Assembly: GCA_947462335.1 (NCBI GenBank)
Contig: OX381718.1
Location: 36,548,976-36,612,975, forward strand
Length of the DNA stretch: 64,000 bases
From: Harmothoe impar
Lineage: Eukaryota > Annelida > Polychaeta > Phyllodocida > Polynoidae
Reading direction: 5' to 3'
Both the position numbers and the translations under genes were made by a program. The notes beneath the pieces were generated by a model, which searched no databases, was not told the DNA's origin, and worked only from the letters and a program-made list of their open reading frames with translations. Shown here piece after piece: positions 11,053 through 23,000 of the stretch (the stretch's first letter is position 1; each line of letters begins with the position of its first letter).

Positions 11053-11839
11053 CCTCATAAGTTCAGGTAACCAGGGCAATGCTAACTTTTAGCTAAGGGT
11101 TAGCAGCAAAACGCTAAGATAGGATAGGAACTTTGGGCACGTAAATTTCGCTAATGATTGTACAAAAGCTAGTAAAACCTTAGTAAAACCAACTAACTTT
11201 GGACTAACATTTGAGATTCATTATTTTCAGTGTGACCATAAACGAGTATTTATTCAGCACAAAGAATTTCCAAAGAAGATGAAATTTGACCAACTTTTGT
11301 CTGCAATGTATGATATGTCATTTTTGTTCCTGTAGAATGATTGTTTAAGGGAGAACCAGGAGATTAGCATGAGCACACCTTTTCTGTGGTTGCAACAACT
11401 ATTCAAATGAAAATACTGACCATGAGCTGGCATCACATCTTGCTAGGATCAATGTGATAAGTCTCTGTAGGACTATTGGTGATGTCTACAGGCAGGAAAC
11501 CCTTGATTATGTTGATTGCCTGGATGTTACTTGCTTCTGATGTAGTGCCACACACAGAGAGAATAGGTGCAAATAATTTTTTAGTTTTACATGTTTTTAA
11601 CATAATTATGCCATCTGTGTTTACGATACATAGGGATTTATTTCAAAAAAAAATTATGCTGAGATCAAATTAATGTCACCCATGACCATCTAAATTACAT
11701 TGTGTATATACATCATGTATATAATTGATGATGATGTCTACATCATGTAACTAATTTACATAAGATACACATGATTTTTTTTACATGGATATTACATAGT
11801 CAAAAGCACGTCTTAGTTAAAGATTTGCACATAGTAGGC

Positions 11840-11985
11840 AGGGGCGGATTTAGGGGGGGGGGGGGCGGACCCGGCGTGCGCCCCCCCCTATTTTTCTGTA
11901 CATTTTAATGTAAATTTTTTCAATACCCCCAGTACATTGCCTATATCACGCCCCCCCTTTTCCAAAATCCTGGATCCGCCCCTGG
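11840..11985. mobile_element. Small MITE with GGGGCGGAT ends
   Basis: The left end CAGGGGCGGATTTAGG and right end CCTGGATCCGCCCCTG are near-inverted repeats about 145 bp apart, enclosing G and C homopolymers. No coding capacity. Confidence 0.6.
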
Positions 11986-12511
11986 TATGTAATGGGCGCC
12001 ACTTTCTGACGTAACCAAATGCAGTAAATATATGTTGAGAAAAGACGTAGAGATAACGTGATTCATACGAGTTTTGCTAGCTGGGTTAGGTTAACCATGC
12101 ATGTTTGGTGCCTTTGGGTGTGTGGTTCAAACCGTCTAGACTGGGAAGGAGGACCAAAACAATGTCTGCCCACCAGCGCGTATATTTGCCAGCACCCGTT
12201 GTTATAGATAGTGACCACTCAGCTGATAAATGAGCAGTCACTAGATGAGCGTTATACACAATATATTTATACTACTTTTCTAGTTTATCTTGTCTTTGAT
12301 TTCATAGTCAAGTCTCAAAGTTCCGAGTTGTAAATGTTTACTCTGAATTTATTGATCCATAGTTCAACAATTATAATGTACGGTCAGGTGATGTGTCCAT
12401 GTACACACACATGCATCCATGTCCACACCTGTGCATGTTGTTGTTGTTGATATTTTTATTGGCATACTAAAAATGTTACATGGGAACTTTTTCATAGCCA
12501 AGAATGAGAGT

Positions 12512-12710
12512 AATATATGTGCCTCTACATGGGTACCTGCCTTTTTGACCATGTCACCGTGTCGATTTTTAGCAAAATGGCTGTGTCGCCGTGTCGATTT
12601 TTATCAATATGGAATATACTAGTTCCTTTTAAACAAGTATGTGTCCGTCGATTTTTAAAAGGGCCGTGTTGCCCGTGTCGATTTTTAACCCATGTAGAGG
12701 CACATATATA
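12512..12710. repeat. Foldback with CATGTCG-type subrepeats
   Basis: ATATGTGCCTCTACATGGGT near 12512 is the reverse complement of the block near 12690. Between them lie several copies of a CGTGTCGATTTTTA motif that also appears near 1480-1560, 30830-31050, 48720-48770 and 56160. Confidence 0.65.
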
Positions 12711-14111
12711 CCATGTCCATACCCATGCATCCTGATAATAATGTTAAAAACAAGATATGGTACTATAAACGTTTGTTTCTGAACCCCTATAGATATGTCC
12801 TAACATTAAAAAGTCTAGCGTGTGATACTAGCCTACTGCAAAAGAGAACTCTAATAGTGTCTATACTAGTACATTCATGTTTGTCTACAGTGCCGAAAAG
12901 TAGGTTCATTTTTTGAAAGGTGTTTTTTGTTCAAATTTTTGAGGGGGAACCAGTCGACAGAAATGGATATTTACATCATGGGAAAGGAAAAAAACTGAAC
13001 TTTCGCCTAAACTGTGAAATTTTAACATAAGCCAAAATTTTCAACCCCCAATAAATAAATCAAATCTTCTTTTTTTTTGACAGGGGGTCTCACAGAGGCG
13101 TCGCTTAAGACTTAATTAGGTAGCAGAGCTACCTGAGTCAATAAACGTGTGTTGTTATAGCTGGCCATAGTTGGTTGTACTCTATAGTATAAGTTATAGT
13201 GATGACCCAGTCAGAGCTAGTGGCTCTATTGCAAGCAGGACTGTGCCTGGAGAGTTGGGAGAGTAGCCTACAGCTATGGCCCCTGGAGGAGTAAACTCGG
13301 TGAACCTAGGCGAACCCATAGTGAATGGAGAGTGGGCCACTTTTTGTAGCCCCCCCCCCCCCCTCCCTCCCTTCACTCTTGGCTTTACACAACTATACAC
13401 ATGTACGACAGGTCCCCCCGCCCGGACGACTAACCACGTCTGACGTCTGGGTGCAGCCGGCTCACAGTTAGCCTACAGTTATACGGTGTAGCACATCTTC
13501 ACACCAGTAAGGTACGCTTGATTGGTGAACTTGTATTATGGATATACTTATTTTAATCTATTTCTGTAACTACTGCACTATATGTTGTATTGATTAAGGT
13601 ATGTTTCAGATAGTATGTGCAGAAGAGGCGTGCATGGTTGGTAGAATTTAGGCTTAGCACTTTCTATAAAACATAAAACTACTCCTTTAGGCTCTGACAG
13701 TAGAACATAGTGCATACTGAAGAAAACATGGACAAATTGTAAAGGTCTTAACAACGTGGCCAAGACCTGATCCTGAAGGCCATATGTAATGTTGACTATA
13801 TCTATATGCTCACCACACCACCGGTTTAAACACGTGAGGTACAATTGTGAAGCAAGCTATATGTATGAGGAGGAATGCCCGGGTGTAGTGACAAACGGAA
13901 CTAAGTTATCAATGAAAAAAGGACAGTCAAAAATATATTCTAAGGAGGGGGTGGGGCTAAAAATAGGATGCTGTATATGTGCCTGAATATTATAAGCAGA
14001 CGGTCAAAGCTAGCTGCTGAGGGTCATTGCCCGGGGTCATTGCCTCTGCACCCCCTGGCTATTGGTTACTGTTGGGGTTGGTGGTAGCATACCACCCTGG
14101 GTATGAACAAC

Positions 14112-14408
14112 TACCGTAAATTCTCGCGTATAACCCGCGGGTTATACGCGAACCAAACCTCTAGTGCGGGTTATACAATTTTCTCAAAGTCTGGGGGGCG
14201 GTACCGTAAATTCCCACGTATAACCCGCACCCCTGCTTTTGGAGAATCCTATAACCCGCATTTGGGGTCTGAAAATTGCGAATTTAATACTGTTCTATAC
14301 TTTCAAAAACCCTCGTATTACCCGACCCCAGACTTTGAGAAAATTGTATAACCCGCACTAGGTTTGGTTCGCGTATAACCCGCGGGTTATACGCGGGAAT
14401 TTACGGTA
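14112..14408. mobile_element. Reference-quality copy of the ACCGTAAATTC MITE family
   Basis: Starts TACCGTAAATTCTCGCG and ends CGCGGGAATTTACGGTA, and it is a near-palindrome over about 300 bp. Each arm holds the inner palindrome TATAACCCGCGGGTTATA. A second TACCGTAAATTCCCACG at about 14202 suggests a composite or nested copy. At least eight relatives occur in this window. There is no coding frame. Confidence 0.85.
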
Positions 14409-15674
14409 GTTGTATAAAAGTTCAAATAGTGAAACTCTATCGAGGGTGTGCATGTCGCTGAGGCCCCAGTTGGGTTTCCAGTCACCCGACTGTGTCTAGC
14501 CAAACAGTGCCAGATGTTCCTCTATTCTCTTCTTTTTACATCTATTTATTTTTTACGGTTCGTCGACAGCACAATCATTAAGGGTTCTAGAGTGAAAGAC
14601 TTAAAGCCGGGGACTATTTTTTATTTTATTTTTTGGGAGGGGGGGTTGGGCATTTGGCAAAGCAGAGCTTATTATGAGAGACGGTCGAAAATGACTTAGA
14701 GAAGGCCTAGAGTATATTCACTTTTGAAGTGAATTAAATGTGCCTGCCATTTAGCTCTTCCTACCAGACATATAGTACTCTAGACACTGTATGATGGACT
14801 TTGGCGTATGACCATACGTGGCCAGTCCCAAGGATGCTACAGCGATATCCCACAGGTAGGCCCAGTTCCTGACCCCGGTCACCAGCTGGGATTTCCTGTC
14901 TGGTGAATTATGAGATGAAGAACACACACTGTGGGTGTGTATTATGATAGTGCATAGTACAAAGTTGTACCTGATTTCATATCTCTAGTTACGTAGTCTG
15001 ACAACAACAGCTCCCATCACAATGGGCTGAGGTGTGAAAGGACACACTACTAATAAAAGGTCATAAATGCTCTGCCTTGGGCACAGGCCGGGCTGGTGTA
15101 GGTCGGAAAAGGTAGTGAACTTCAGAGATGTAAGTCAGGTATCAACAAAATCCCTAAAAATGTACTCAATTACCCTCAAACTGCTATTTTCATGATATAT
15201 TTTAACAGCGGAATGATCTTTGAAATCCCTATTTTCAGGGAAATCCGTGACCACTGACATCTCTGAAACGTGCTAGGTTTAGTGTTAAACAGGATGGAGC
15301 AAGGAAAATAATCCAGATTAAAACAAAATTCCGCCTGTTGGCCATATCAAAAATCATTAGTGTGTGCTCAGGTGCGGTGCACAATATAGGCCTCACAAAA
15401 AAGTAGTTTATGGAGGTCTCTTCTCGGGAAGTGTGAGGACGAGCAGCAACATGTTGTTTATACAAGTGGTGTCCAATTATTTTTTTGCTCTCAAAGGAAA
15501 GATGAATTGTTATCCAATATCCGGAGGAAATTGTGCTGGAGTGGGTGGTGGTGGCGGGAGGCATTTATTATCCTGTTGTAGTATCACTCCCTTCATCGCA
15601 TAGGGATGTCAACGCATGTTACAAAAAGACCAATTTAACCCATTAAATGCGCTTTGCTTCTTCAGGACACCAAG

Positions 15675-17254
15675 ATGGCGGCCAGGCTGACTGTGGTGAC
15701 GGGGCTGCTGCTGGTGGGGCTACACTGTGCCCTGTGCAGCAGGGTCCTCATGATGCCCGGCACCGTCTTCAGCCACGTCAACTTCTTCTCCTCAGCCGGC
15801 AAGAGTCTCAAGGAGGCCGGCCATGAGGTCTCGGCAAGAGTCTCAAGGAGGCCGGCCATGAGGTCTACGTATTGACTCTGCCAGAGTTTGAGTCAGCAGT
15901 TCTCAAGTATGGCCTCATCCCCATCTTACATAAAACCGCTGCTGGACAACCCGACAAAATGGAAGTCCTGGGCCCTAAGATAACAGCCGTAGCCAAGGGC
16001 GAAATCTCACCGCTGACCATGTTCCAGAGTTTCTTGCCACTGATGACTGAACTATGTAGAGAGATTAACCTAAATGAGCCCCTGATGACTCAATTAAAGA
16101 ATTTGAAGTTTGATTTGGTGATAAATGATGGAGTCTTCTTCTATACTACATGGTACGTGATCCCTTATAGGCTCAACTTAAAGTACATGACGCTAACCGC
16201 GATGCACGACCCATGGTCCAAAGGAGTCACCGGACTGCCATCGGTGGAGCCTGCACAGCTCACCAGTTTCACCAACAGAATGACCTTCTTCCAGCGTCTG
16301 ATCAACATCATCCCCTTCTCAGCGTTAGCCGCTAACCCCGTGTCCCTCTTCTTCAGTCAGGATATTGTTAAGGAGTTTGCGCCTCATAGACCAACCAAAA
16401 CCCTGCAAGAATTGATCGCAGACTCAGAAATGACCCTTGTCAACCACGAGGTGACCTGCATTGGTTATCCGCGAGTGTCCGCTCCTAATTACCAGTACAT
16501 CGGTGGATCAAGTGCTAGACCAGCAAATCCACTGCCGGAGGATTTGGAGGCATTTGTCAGTGGTGCTAAACATGGAGTGATTGTGCTCAGTTTTGGTTCA
16601 GTCAAGGCCTTGTATTCCCTTTGGCCCACAATAAAATCCAAGGTCATGAATGCCCTTGGCCGACTACCTCAGCGCACAGTCGTCCAGTATTCCTTTGACG
16701 ATGTGGATGATGCGCCGGCTAACGTGAAGTTAGTAAAATGGCTGCCGCAGAACGACCTGCTGGGGCACGCTAACACCCAGGTGTTCATCACACACGGGGG
16801 TAACAACGGTCAGCTGGAGGCTGTGTACCACGGGGTACCCCTCCTCACCATACCCTTTAACGGCGACCAGTACTCCAACGCCAACCAGGCCCGTGAGCGC
16901 GGCTTTGGGCTTGTCCTCAACAGGCTCACCTTTACAGAGGACGACCTGTACGAAGCACTGACAGAACTCACCACCAACCCCTCGTACAAACAGAAAATCA
17001 GCCGCTGCGCCAACATCATGAGGAGCATGCCGGCATCCCAGGACACGTTTGTCTTCTGGGTGGAGCACATTCTGCAGTTTGGCGGGGAGCACCTTAGGTC
17101 TCCGGCTGTGGAGATGCCCCTCTACAAGCTGCTGCTGTGGGACGTGGTGGCCTTTGTCTACGTGCTCCTCACCCTCACCTGCTTCTTGACATGTTTCTGC
17201 TGCACCAAGCTCATCAGGCGCTGCAGGAAAAGTGACAAAACAAAGACAGAGTAG
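15675..17254 (+). CDS. UDP-glucuronosyltransferase, frame shifted by a 35-bp duplication
   Basis: UGTs move a sugar from a UDP-sugar to lipophilic substrates in the ER membrane. From the ATG at 15675 the reading shows a signal peptide (MAARLTVVTGLLLVGLHC), then VFSHVNFFS, whose His sits where the catalytic His of UGTs lies. The C-terminal half has the UGT signature: WLPQNDLLGHANT, ITHGGNNGQLEAVYHGVP and FNGDQYSNA. A membrane helix (about 25 residues, starting LLLWDVVAFVYVLL) and a short basic Lys-rich tail end the protein. The coding region has no other intron. The frame breaks at a 35-bp tandem duplication; without it the protein would be 514 residues, a normal family length. It may be a pseudogene, an allele, an assembly error or a tiny intron. 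A good acceptor ending at 15665 suggests a 5' UTR intron. Confidence 0.88.
15828..15862 (+). repeat. 35-bp tandem duplication with GT...AG borders inside the UGT
   Basis: The sequence at about 15797-15831 is repeated at 15832-15866, both copies containing GGCAAGAGTCTCAAGGAGG. Because the unit carries GAGGT, the extra copy can be bracketed as a segment starting GT (15828) and ending AG (15862). Excising it restores the frame exactly (GHE then VYV). At 35 bp it is shorter than usual animal introns. Confidence 0.8.
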
Positions 17255-18284
17255 ATGTGGGACTGCTTAAAGCAGATTAGTGTCGAGACCGTCATTGAGG
17301 AAAGGAAAGTGACATACAACTAGTGATAATAGGGAGTAAGGACCACCCCCCCCCCCACACACACACACACACACACAATACGATTTAGATAGCATGGCGT
17401 CACATTATCAATAAAATCAAATGGGGCCGACAAAAAAGAAACTTCGCCAAGGGATAATAAATTTGGCATGCGGGTAACAAAAGCTTATTTCAATTGATAC
17501 ATGTATGTGATAACAAGATTTGCTCCGTGTCCCAAGTTTATACATTGCTATTATTGTCATTTACTAAGCACATCTACTATGGTCTTTATCTTGAACGTGT
17601 ATACATATGGTTCAAAACACTTTTAATTCCGTTTTTCTACCAAGTGCTTAATTCAGAGTGTTATATATTTTTAGCAATTTACTGTTATTTTTATTCCCGT
17701 AGCATAATGCTGATAAACCTGTCTGCATGTATCCGGGTAAAGTACAGCTTGTTGAAATATGCCATGAGATTGAGAGTACCGGTAATGGTACATTTTAAAA
17801 CTTTTATGTCAGGAAATAAAATTCGAGGAAAGACTATATTAAAACTGAAGTCTTGCCATTTATGTATTCTCTCGAAAACAACTTGAGTATATGATTTTCC
17901 TGTATTTTTATTCACTTATTTACACTTGCTCATATGTACACTGTATATATATATACATTTTTTAAAGATATATTTACAAAGTTCCTTGTAACAATGTAAC
18001 AACGGAGGATCAAGGTGTAGACCTGACTGGTTTTATCCTGATAGATAGTAGCGAACCTGTGTAACACTTGTAAGTTTGAACCCTTTCATGAGATTACTAT
18101 CCTCAGCCTTGAATACATTCTGGTTAAAGTCTTGACGAATCTGTCGGCAGTTCAGAGCTATCATGATTAAAGCTACACATAGTTAACATGGCCGAGTCCA
18201 TGGACATGCACTATAGGTTGACGCAAAAAGGGTAGAGCAAGTTATTTTTAACATTCCATGGTATGGGTCAAAACATGTCAGTCA
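17255..18284. other. Intergenic region between convergent UGT and PHF20-like genes
   Basis: Holds the 3' sequences of both genes. An AATAAA at 17410-17415 (+) suits the UGT. A reverse-strand AATAAA at 17907-17912 could serve the PHF20-like gene, which would put the minisatellite at 18285-18932 in its 3' UTR. There is a CA-rich microsatellite near 17350-17378. No further gene was seen. Confidence 0.5.
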
Positions 18285-18932
18285 GGACTTGAGTGTGAAG
18301 GTGACACGTCCCGCTCTGCACCGCTGCAGCGGTGCAGAGCGGGACTTGAAGGTGACGCACGTCCCGCTCTGCACCGCTGCAGCCGGGACTTGAAGGTGAC
18401 ACACGTCCCGCTCTGCACCGCTGCAGCCGGGACTTGAAGGTGACACGTCCCGCTCTGCACCCCTGCAGCCGGGACTTGAAGGTGACACGTCCCGCTCTGC
18501 ACCGCTGCAGCCGGGACTTGAAGGTGACACGTCCCGCTCTGCACCGCTGCAGCCGGGACTTGAAGGCGACACACGTCCCGCTCTGCACCCCTGCAGCCGG
18601 GACTTGAAGGTGACACACGTCCCGCTCTGCACCCCTGCAGCCGGGACTTGAAGGTGACACACGTCCCGCTCTGCACCCCTGCAGCCGGGACTTGAAGGTG
18701 ACACGTCCCGCTCTGCACCCCTGCAGCCAGGACTTGAAGGTGACACGTCCCGCTCTGCACCGCTGCAGCCGGGACTTGAAGGTGACACGTCCCGCTCTGC
18801 ACCCCTGCAGCCGGGACTTGAAGGTGACACACGTCCCGCTCTGCACCGCTGCAGCCGGGACTTGAAGGTGACACGTCCCGCTCTGCACCGCTGCAGCCGG
18901 GACTTGAAGGTGACACACGTCCTGCTCTGCAC
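18285..18932. repeat. GC-rich minisatellite, about 14 copies of a 44/46-bp unit
   Basis: Units contain CGGGACTTGAAGGTGACAC, an optional AC, then GTCCCGCTCTGCACC and CTGCAGC. GTCCCG and CGGGAC within each unit can pair. The array begins 13 bp beyond the PHF20-like stop codon. Because the array has few stops, long open frames run through it on the reverse strand; these are artefacts of the repeat. Confidence 0.95.
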
Positions 18933-18945
18933 CTGTGACCTTGGC

Positions 18946-20015
18946 TCAGTGAAAGCGTGACATGCGTTTGACTTTGACGAGGTCGTTGATGACGTGGTGC
19001 AGCTTCTTCTTGAGGACGGGTACGTCGGTCAGCACGTCCTTGTTCGGCACCCGCATGTTGTCTAACTCCTCCATGGCTGTAGGACACAAAGCACACACAC
19101 AGGGTCAATAACGGGCACATCAAGTGTCATCTAGCGTGATAACAACACTGCTGTTTCATCTTGACATAGGTTCGTCTGTTTGAAGGGCCATTATCTATTG
19201 GGCATACACAAAAGTTCATACAGCTCTATATACAGAGGAAGAGATGGGAGGAAAGGCATGGGACTGGGGAATTGTAAAAACAATTCAAGCCAACGAATTC
19301 CTTGAAATGTTATACTAAAATGGTTGACACGATAGGGCATAGCGCCGCTAATTAGCAAGCTTAGTGCCACTTACTTGCAAAGGTAGCACTACAACCAAGG
19401 TGGGCCTTGGGGCATGCCCCTAGGATTTTTTTGGAGATTCTATACGTAATATCTTACATTCTCGTGCATTTAAAGGAAAGTCTAGACTCATTTAATTCTA
19501 TAATACTCAGTCTAGGGCTTGAGACGCAGACCCATACGGTTAACATGAACTTTTCAATTGCACTTTACTTCCAAGGCTGCACTCATGCATCATGATGACC
19601 AAAGGGCGCAGTGCATTAAGCACTATGCGGCACATACGGGGTTAGTGCTGAGGTACCGTAAAGCCCAGCTTTAATTTGATACCAAACATGTCTATATAGG
19701 GGGGCGGGTTTACAAGGGTTTTTAACAGTATACTATAGTACTAAAGTCGCCGTAATCAAACTTCCAGTGCGGCTTATAGGGTTTGTCAAAAGGTGCGGCT
19801 TATATCCGGGTACGGTTTGTACACGAGACTTAACAGTAGGTACACTCACCGGTGACGTGCTGGTCTATGAGTTGGAGGCGCTCAGCGAGGCGGTCCTGCA
19901 TGTTCATGATGTGTTCTAGAAGGTTCTTCTCACAGTTAGCGAGCGGGTCCTCCTCTGTCGGCGTGACGGCCACGTCAGAGTCCAGCTCCTCCTGCTCCCC
20001 GTCTACTTGTAGCGG
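18946..20015 (-). CDS. PHF20: PHF20-like last two exons: C-terminal helical domain
   Basis: Exon 19850-20015 enters in phase 0 and contains [16 protein letters not shown]; exon 18946-19076 contains [16 protein letters not shown] and ends MSRFH, then TGA. This matches the pattern of the vertebrate PHF20 C-terminus, where a helix with HVESLQDEV is followed by a second helix ending in LMDLGKVQQ. The similarity at the very end confirms that the gene model is complete at its 3' side. Confidence 0.85.
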
Positions 20016-23000
20016 CTAAAGTACAAAGTACAAGGTTCAGGCTCAAGCCACAATACCTTACAAGGCTTTTTTGAAAATGTCTTTCTTTCAGACATGCGGG
20101 CCCCAAATACTTCCATCCTTCTCCCTTTAAACTTGAGAACGTTTTTATATTTGTCCTTTTCACTTAAAAGCAGTGACTTTTTATTTTGTCGCCCCTCCCC
20201 CGACCCACAGTAGGTACATGTAGTACAGTAAGTCATGTCCCTTGTCACCAACCCTAAGCATTTACTTGTCCCGAGAGTTAAACAGGGTCTTGTTACCTTG
20301 TCGCTTTTAGCGGCAAGTCTGTTCCTATACCGAAACTCTTTGAGTAGTTTCTTTTTTAAAAAATGTAGAAGATGCATTAAACTTAAAATGGAAAATCCAG
20401 TAAAGAAATCGTAATTAATGGATTCAATTAAATATATATCTTGCCACTTACACTGCCAGGTGCAGATCGTGCATTGACGCTGTAGTCGTGTAGGCCGGAG
20501 CTGGGGGGCGCTCCACTGTCACACCCCGCGTGGTCCTTATTAGCTGTGGTACCACTCGGCACTGTGTCTGTGGTACCACTCGGCACTGTGTCTGTGGTAC
20601 CAGTCGGCACTGTGTCTGCGGTACCACTCTGTGATGTGTCTGTGGTACCACTTTGCACTGTGTCTGCGGCACTCTGCACTGTGTCTGCGGTACTTTGCAC
20701 TGTGTCCGTGGTACTCTGCACTGTGTCTAGAGCACTCTGCACTGTGTCTGCGGCACTCTGCACTGTGTCTGCTGGGGGCTCCTGTGACAGCAGCTCCTGT
20801 GGCACCTCCCCGGTGGTGTTCACCTCACACTCCTCCCCACACACCTCCTCCTGCAGCCCCACACAGCTCTCCAGGGTCACCTCCAGGGCCTCCTCCAGCA
20901 CAGCCGGCGAGTCCAGGCTGCCGGCCGGGGTCCCCGGGTCAGCGCCTCTCGCCACAGGTTGACTGTCAGTTTGGTGGGACGTGCCTTCCCCTGCTTCACC
21001 GGGCTCCAGCTTGATATCAGGGTTATTGTACAAAATACTAGGGTTTTCTACGGCTTCAGCTTCTTGTCGTTTCTTCTCGATTTCACGATCCCAGTTCTTC
21101 TTCCAGAAGTGGAATTCTGGGTGATTTTTTTCTCTGAGGAAGGAGGTTATAAACGATTTATTAACTAAGTGTTTTAACTAAGTGTTAGCATCATTTTCAC
21201 AAGTAGAAATCAAATTTATGAAATCGGAAGATTATCTAAACCGTCGCCATAAAATTTATGTCCTTGCGATTATAAATTTATTATTTTCATTTTCTGTTTC
21301 ACGCCCCCCTATACATCCCTGGACCTGGAGCGTAAGCCCTGAGAAGGTCCTTCCAGTCTGGTTAGCCACTTTGCGGCTATGATTACCGGGCTGGTGTTAG
21401 CATCACCCTTCACAGTGAGTGCTCTATCCATCTCATTTCTGCATTACACCAACGGATTGACTAAACAGGCTACTCCCTTCGAGCTTCATTTATAGAAGAA
21501 AAGATGACACATTGAGATGCATTTTGAGATGTAAAGTAAGTGTTGTAATACTTACTGTAGAATATGTATCTTGCGCCGCAGTGAATCCAGTACACGGTTT
21601 ACATTATGTGTCTCCCCTACCAGGTCATGGAGTCCCAACATACGGGCACTGCTCTCCTCAGCATTCTCAGGGACCGGTAAGAAGTTGAAGCTCGACAACT
21701 TGCCTTCTCGGAACCAATCCTGGACGTACATGAAGCGAGCGCCGTCTCGGATGCCTCAAAGAGCAAAGACAAAATACATGCAATAAACCGATGGAGGATG
21801 GAAAGAGCCATTACAGCCATGCAATCATTACTGTAAATTCCTGCAGGTTATACTAGAACCAAACCCCAGCGGTGGGTTATAGGAAAATTCCAGACTGCGG
21901 TTGCAGGTTATACTACCGTAAAACCTCGCGTATAAGCCGCGGCTAGTACACAAATCAGATCGCTGGTGCGGCTTATAGGATCGGCACAGAGTCCAGGTGC
22001 GGCTTATACGCGAGTTTTTGCTCCTATAGTACAGTACTAAAGCCACCATAATCAGATGGCTGGTGCGGCTTATAGGATCGGCCCAAAGTCGGGGTGCGGC
22101 TTATACGCGAGTTGGGCTTATACGTGAGGTTTTACGCTGGTAGTGAGGGTTTTTAGAAGCTGAGTGCAGCAATAAGAACCCAGGTGCGGGCAATATGCTT
22201 GTGTCAAAGTTTAAGGTTATACCTGGGGAATTCAGTCTTATCACTGTCCATCAATTACTCATACACATAACTCACCTGGAGGGTTCATGCAGACGTAACA
22301 CACGTAGCGCTTCGGTAACGTCTCGTCTGTCAACTCCATACAGTTGGCATGTTGCCAACATAAACACACCTCACACTGAAAACCAAGTAGAAATCATCAT
22401 AATGCGACATCATGTATGCAAAATGCATATTTTTATTGCTTCTATATAAAGTGCAGTCCAATCGCATTATTCTCTTCGTTGAATTATTTACAACTAGTAA
22501 AAACGATTAGGTTCTGATTATCGCAAGATACTCAATTAAAACTGACACATCAAGTTACTCACTAGATGACAAATGAACACGAAGCATGCAGCCATCATGT
22601 CGTCATTAGTAAAGAGTTGAGGCATTAAAAGTCCTAAACCATGTGAATAAATATATACTAGCATTTGTACATACCTGAATCATGAGACCGTTCTCGTCAT
22701 TCAGCTGACAGATGCAGTTTACAACTTCTTCATCTTTCTTTATCGGTCCTGCTTCCTCGCCCAGCGCGATTGAGTCGTCAGTTACCTGTGCTTCGTGATG
22801 GTCAATCTCTATTGTGCCACCCAATAACGAATCTATAAACATATAAATTCATTATTGACAATAGCACCGAATAAGATGTTCATTGATTCTAATAAAATCA
22901 TATAAAGATTGAGCGTGTGAGTGCCCTCACAGATGACTCAGGGTAAGCTGGATCTGTAGCTTATCATGTACTTAGATATAGTACTCCCTTATAATCATTT

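Larger units (their letters stand above)
9240..15600. other. Gene-poor interval between SYCE1-like and UGT genes
   Basis: No exon with recognisable protein similarity was seen on either strand. The interval holds MITE copies (10828-11052, 11840-11985, 14112-14408), a degenerate ACCGTAAATTC relative near 9530-9750, an inverted repeat at 12512-12710 and G/C runs. Open frames here are short and look random. Confidence 0.6.

Noticed and set aside
17494..17886. 130-codon forward frame downstream of the UGT
   Set aside because: AT-rich, no similarity, lies in probable 3' sequence of convergent genes.
18268..19123. Long reverse-strand open frames of 216-281 codons with repeated CRAGR/VQSGTC peptides
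   Set aside because: They are readings of the 44/46-bp minisatellite; the true coding frame of the nearby PHF20-like exon is a different one and stops at 18946.
20546..21014. Forward-strand frames with repeated VPLGTVSV or ALCLRHS peptides
   Set aside because: Antisense of the DTVQS repeat in the PHF20-like exon.
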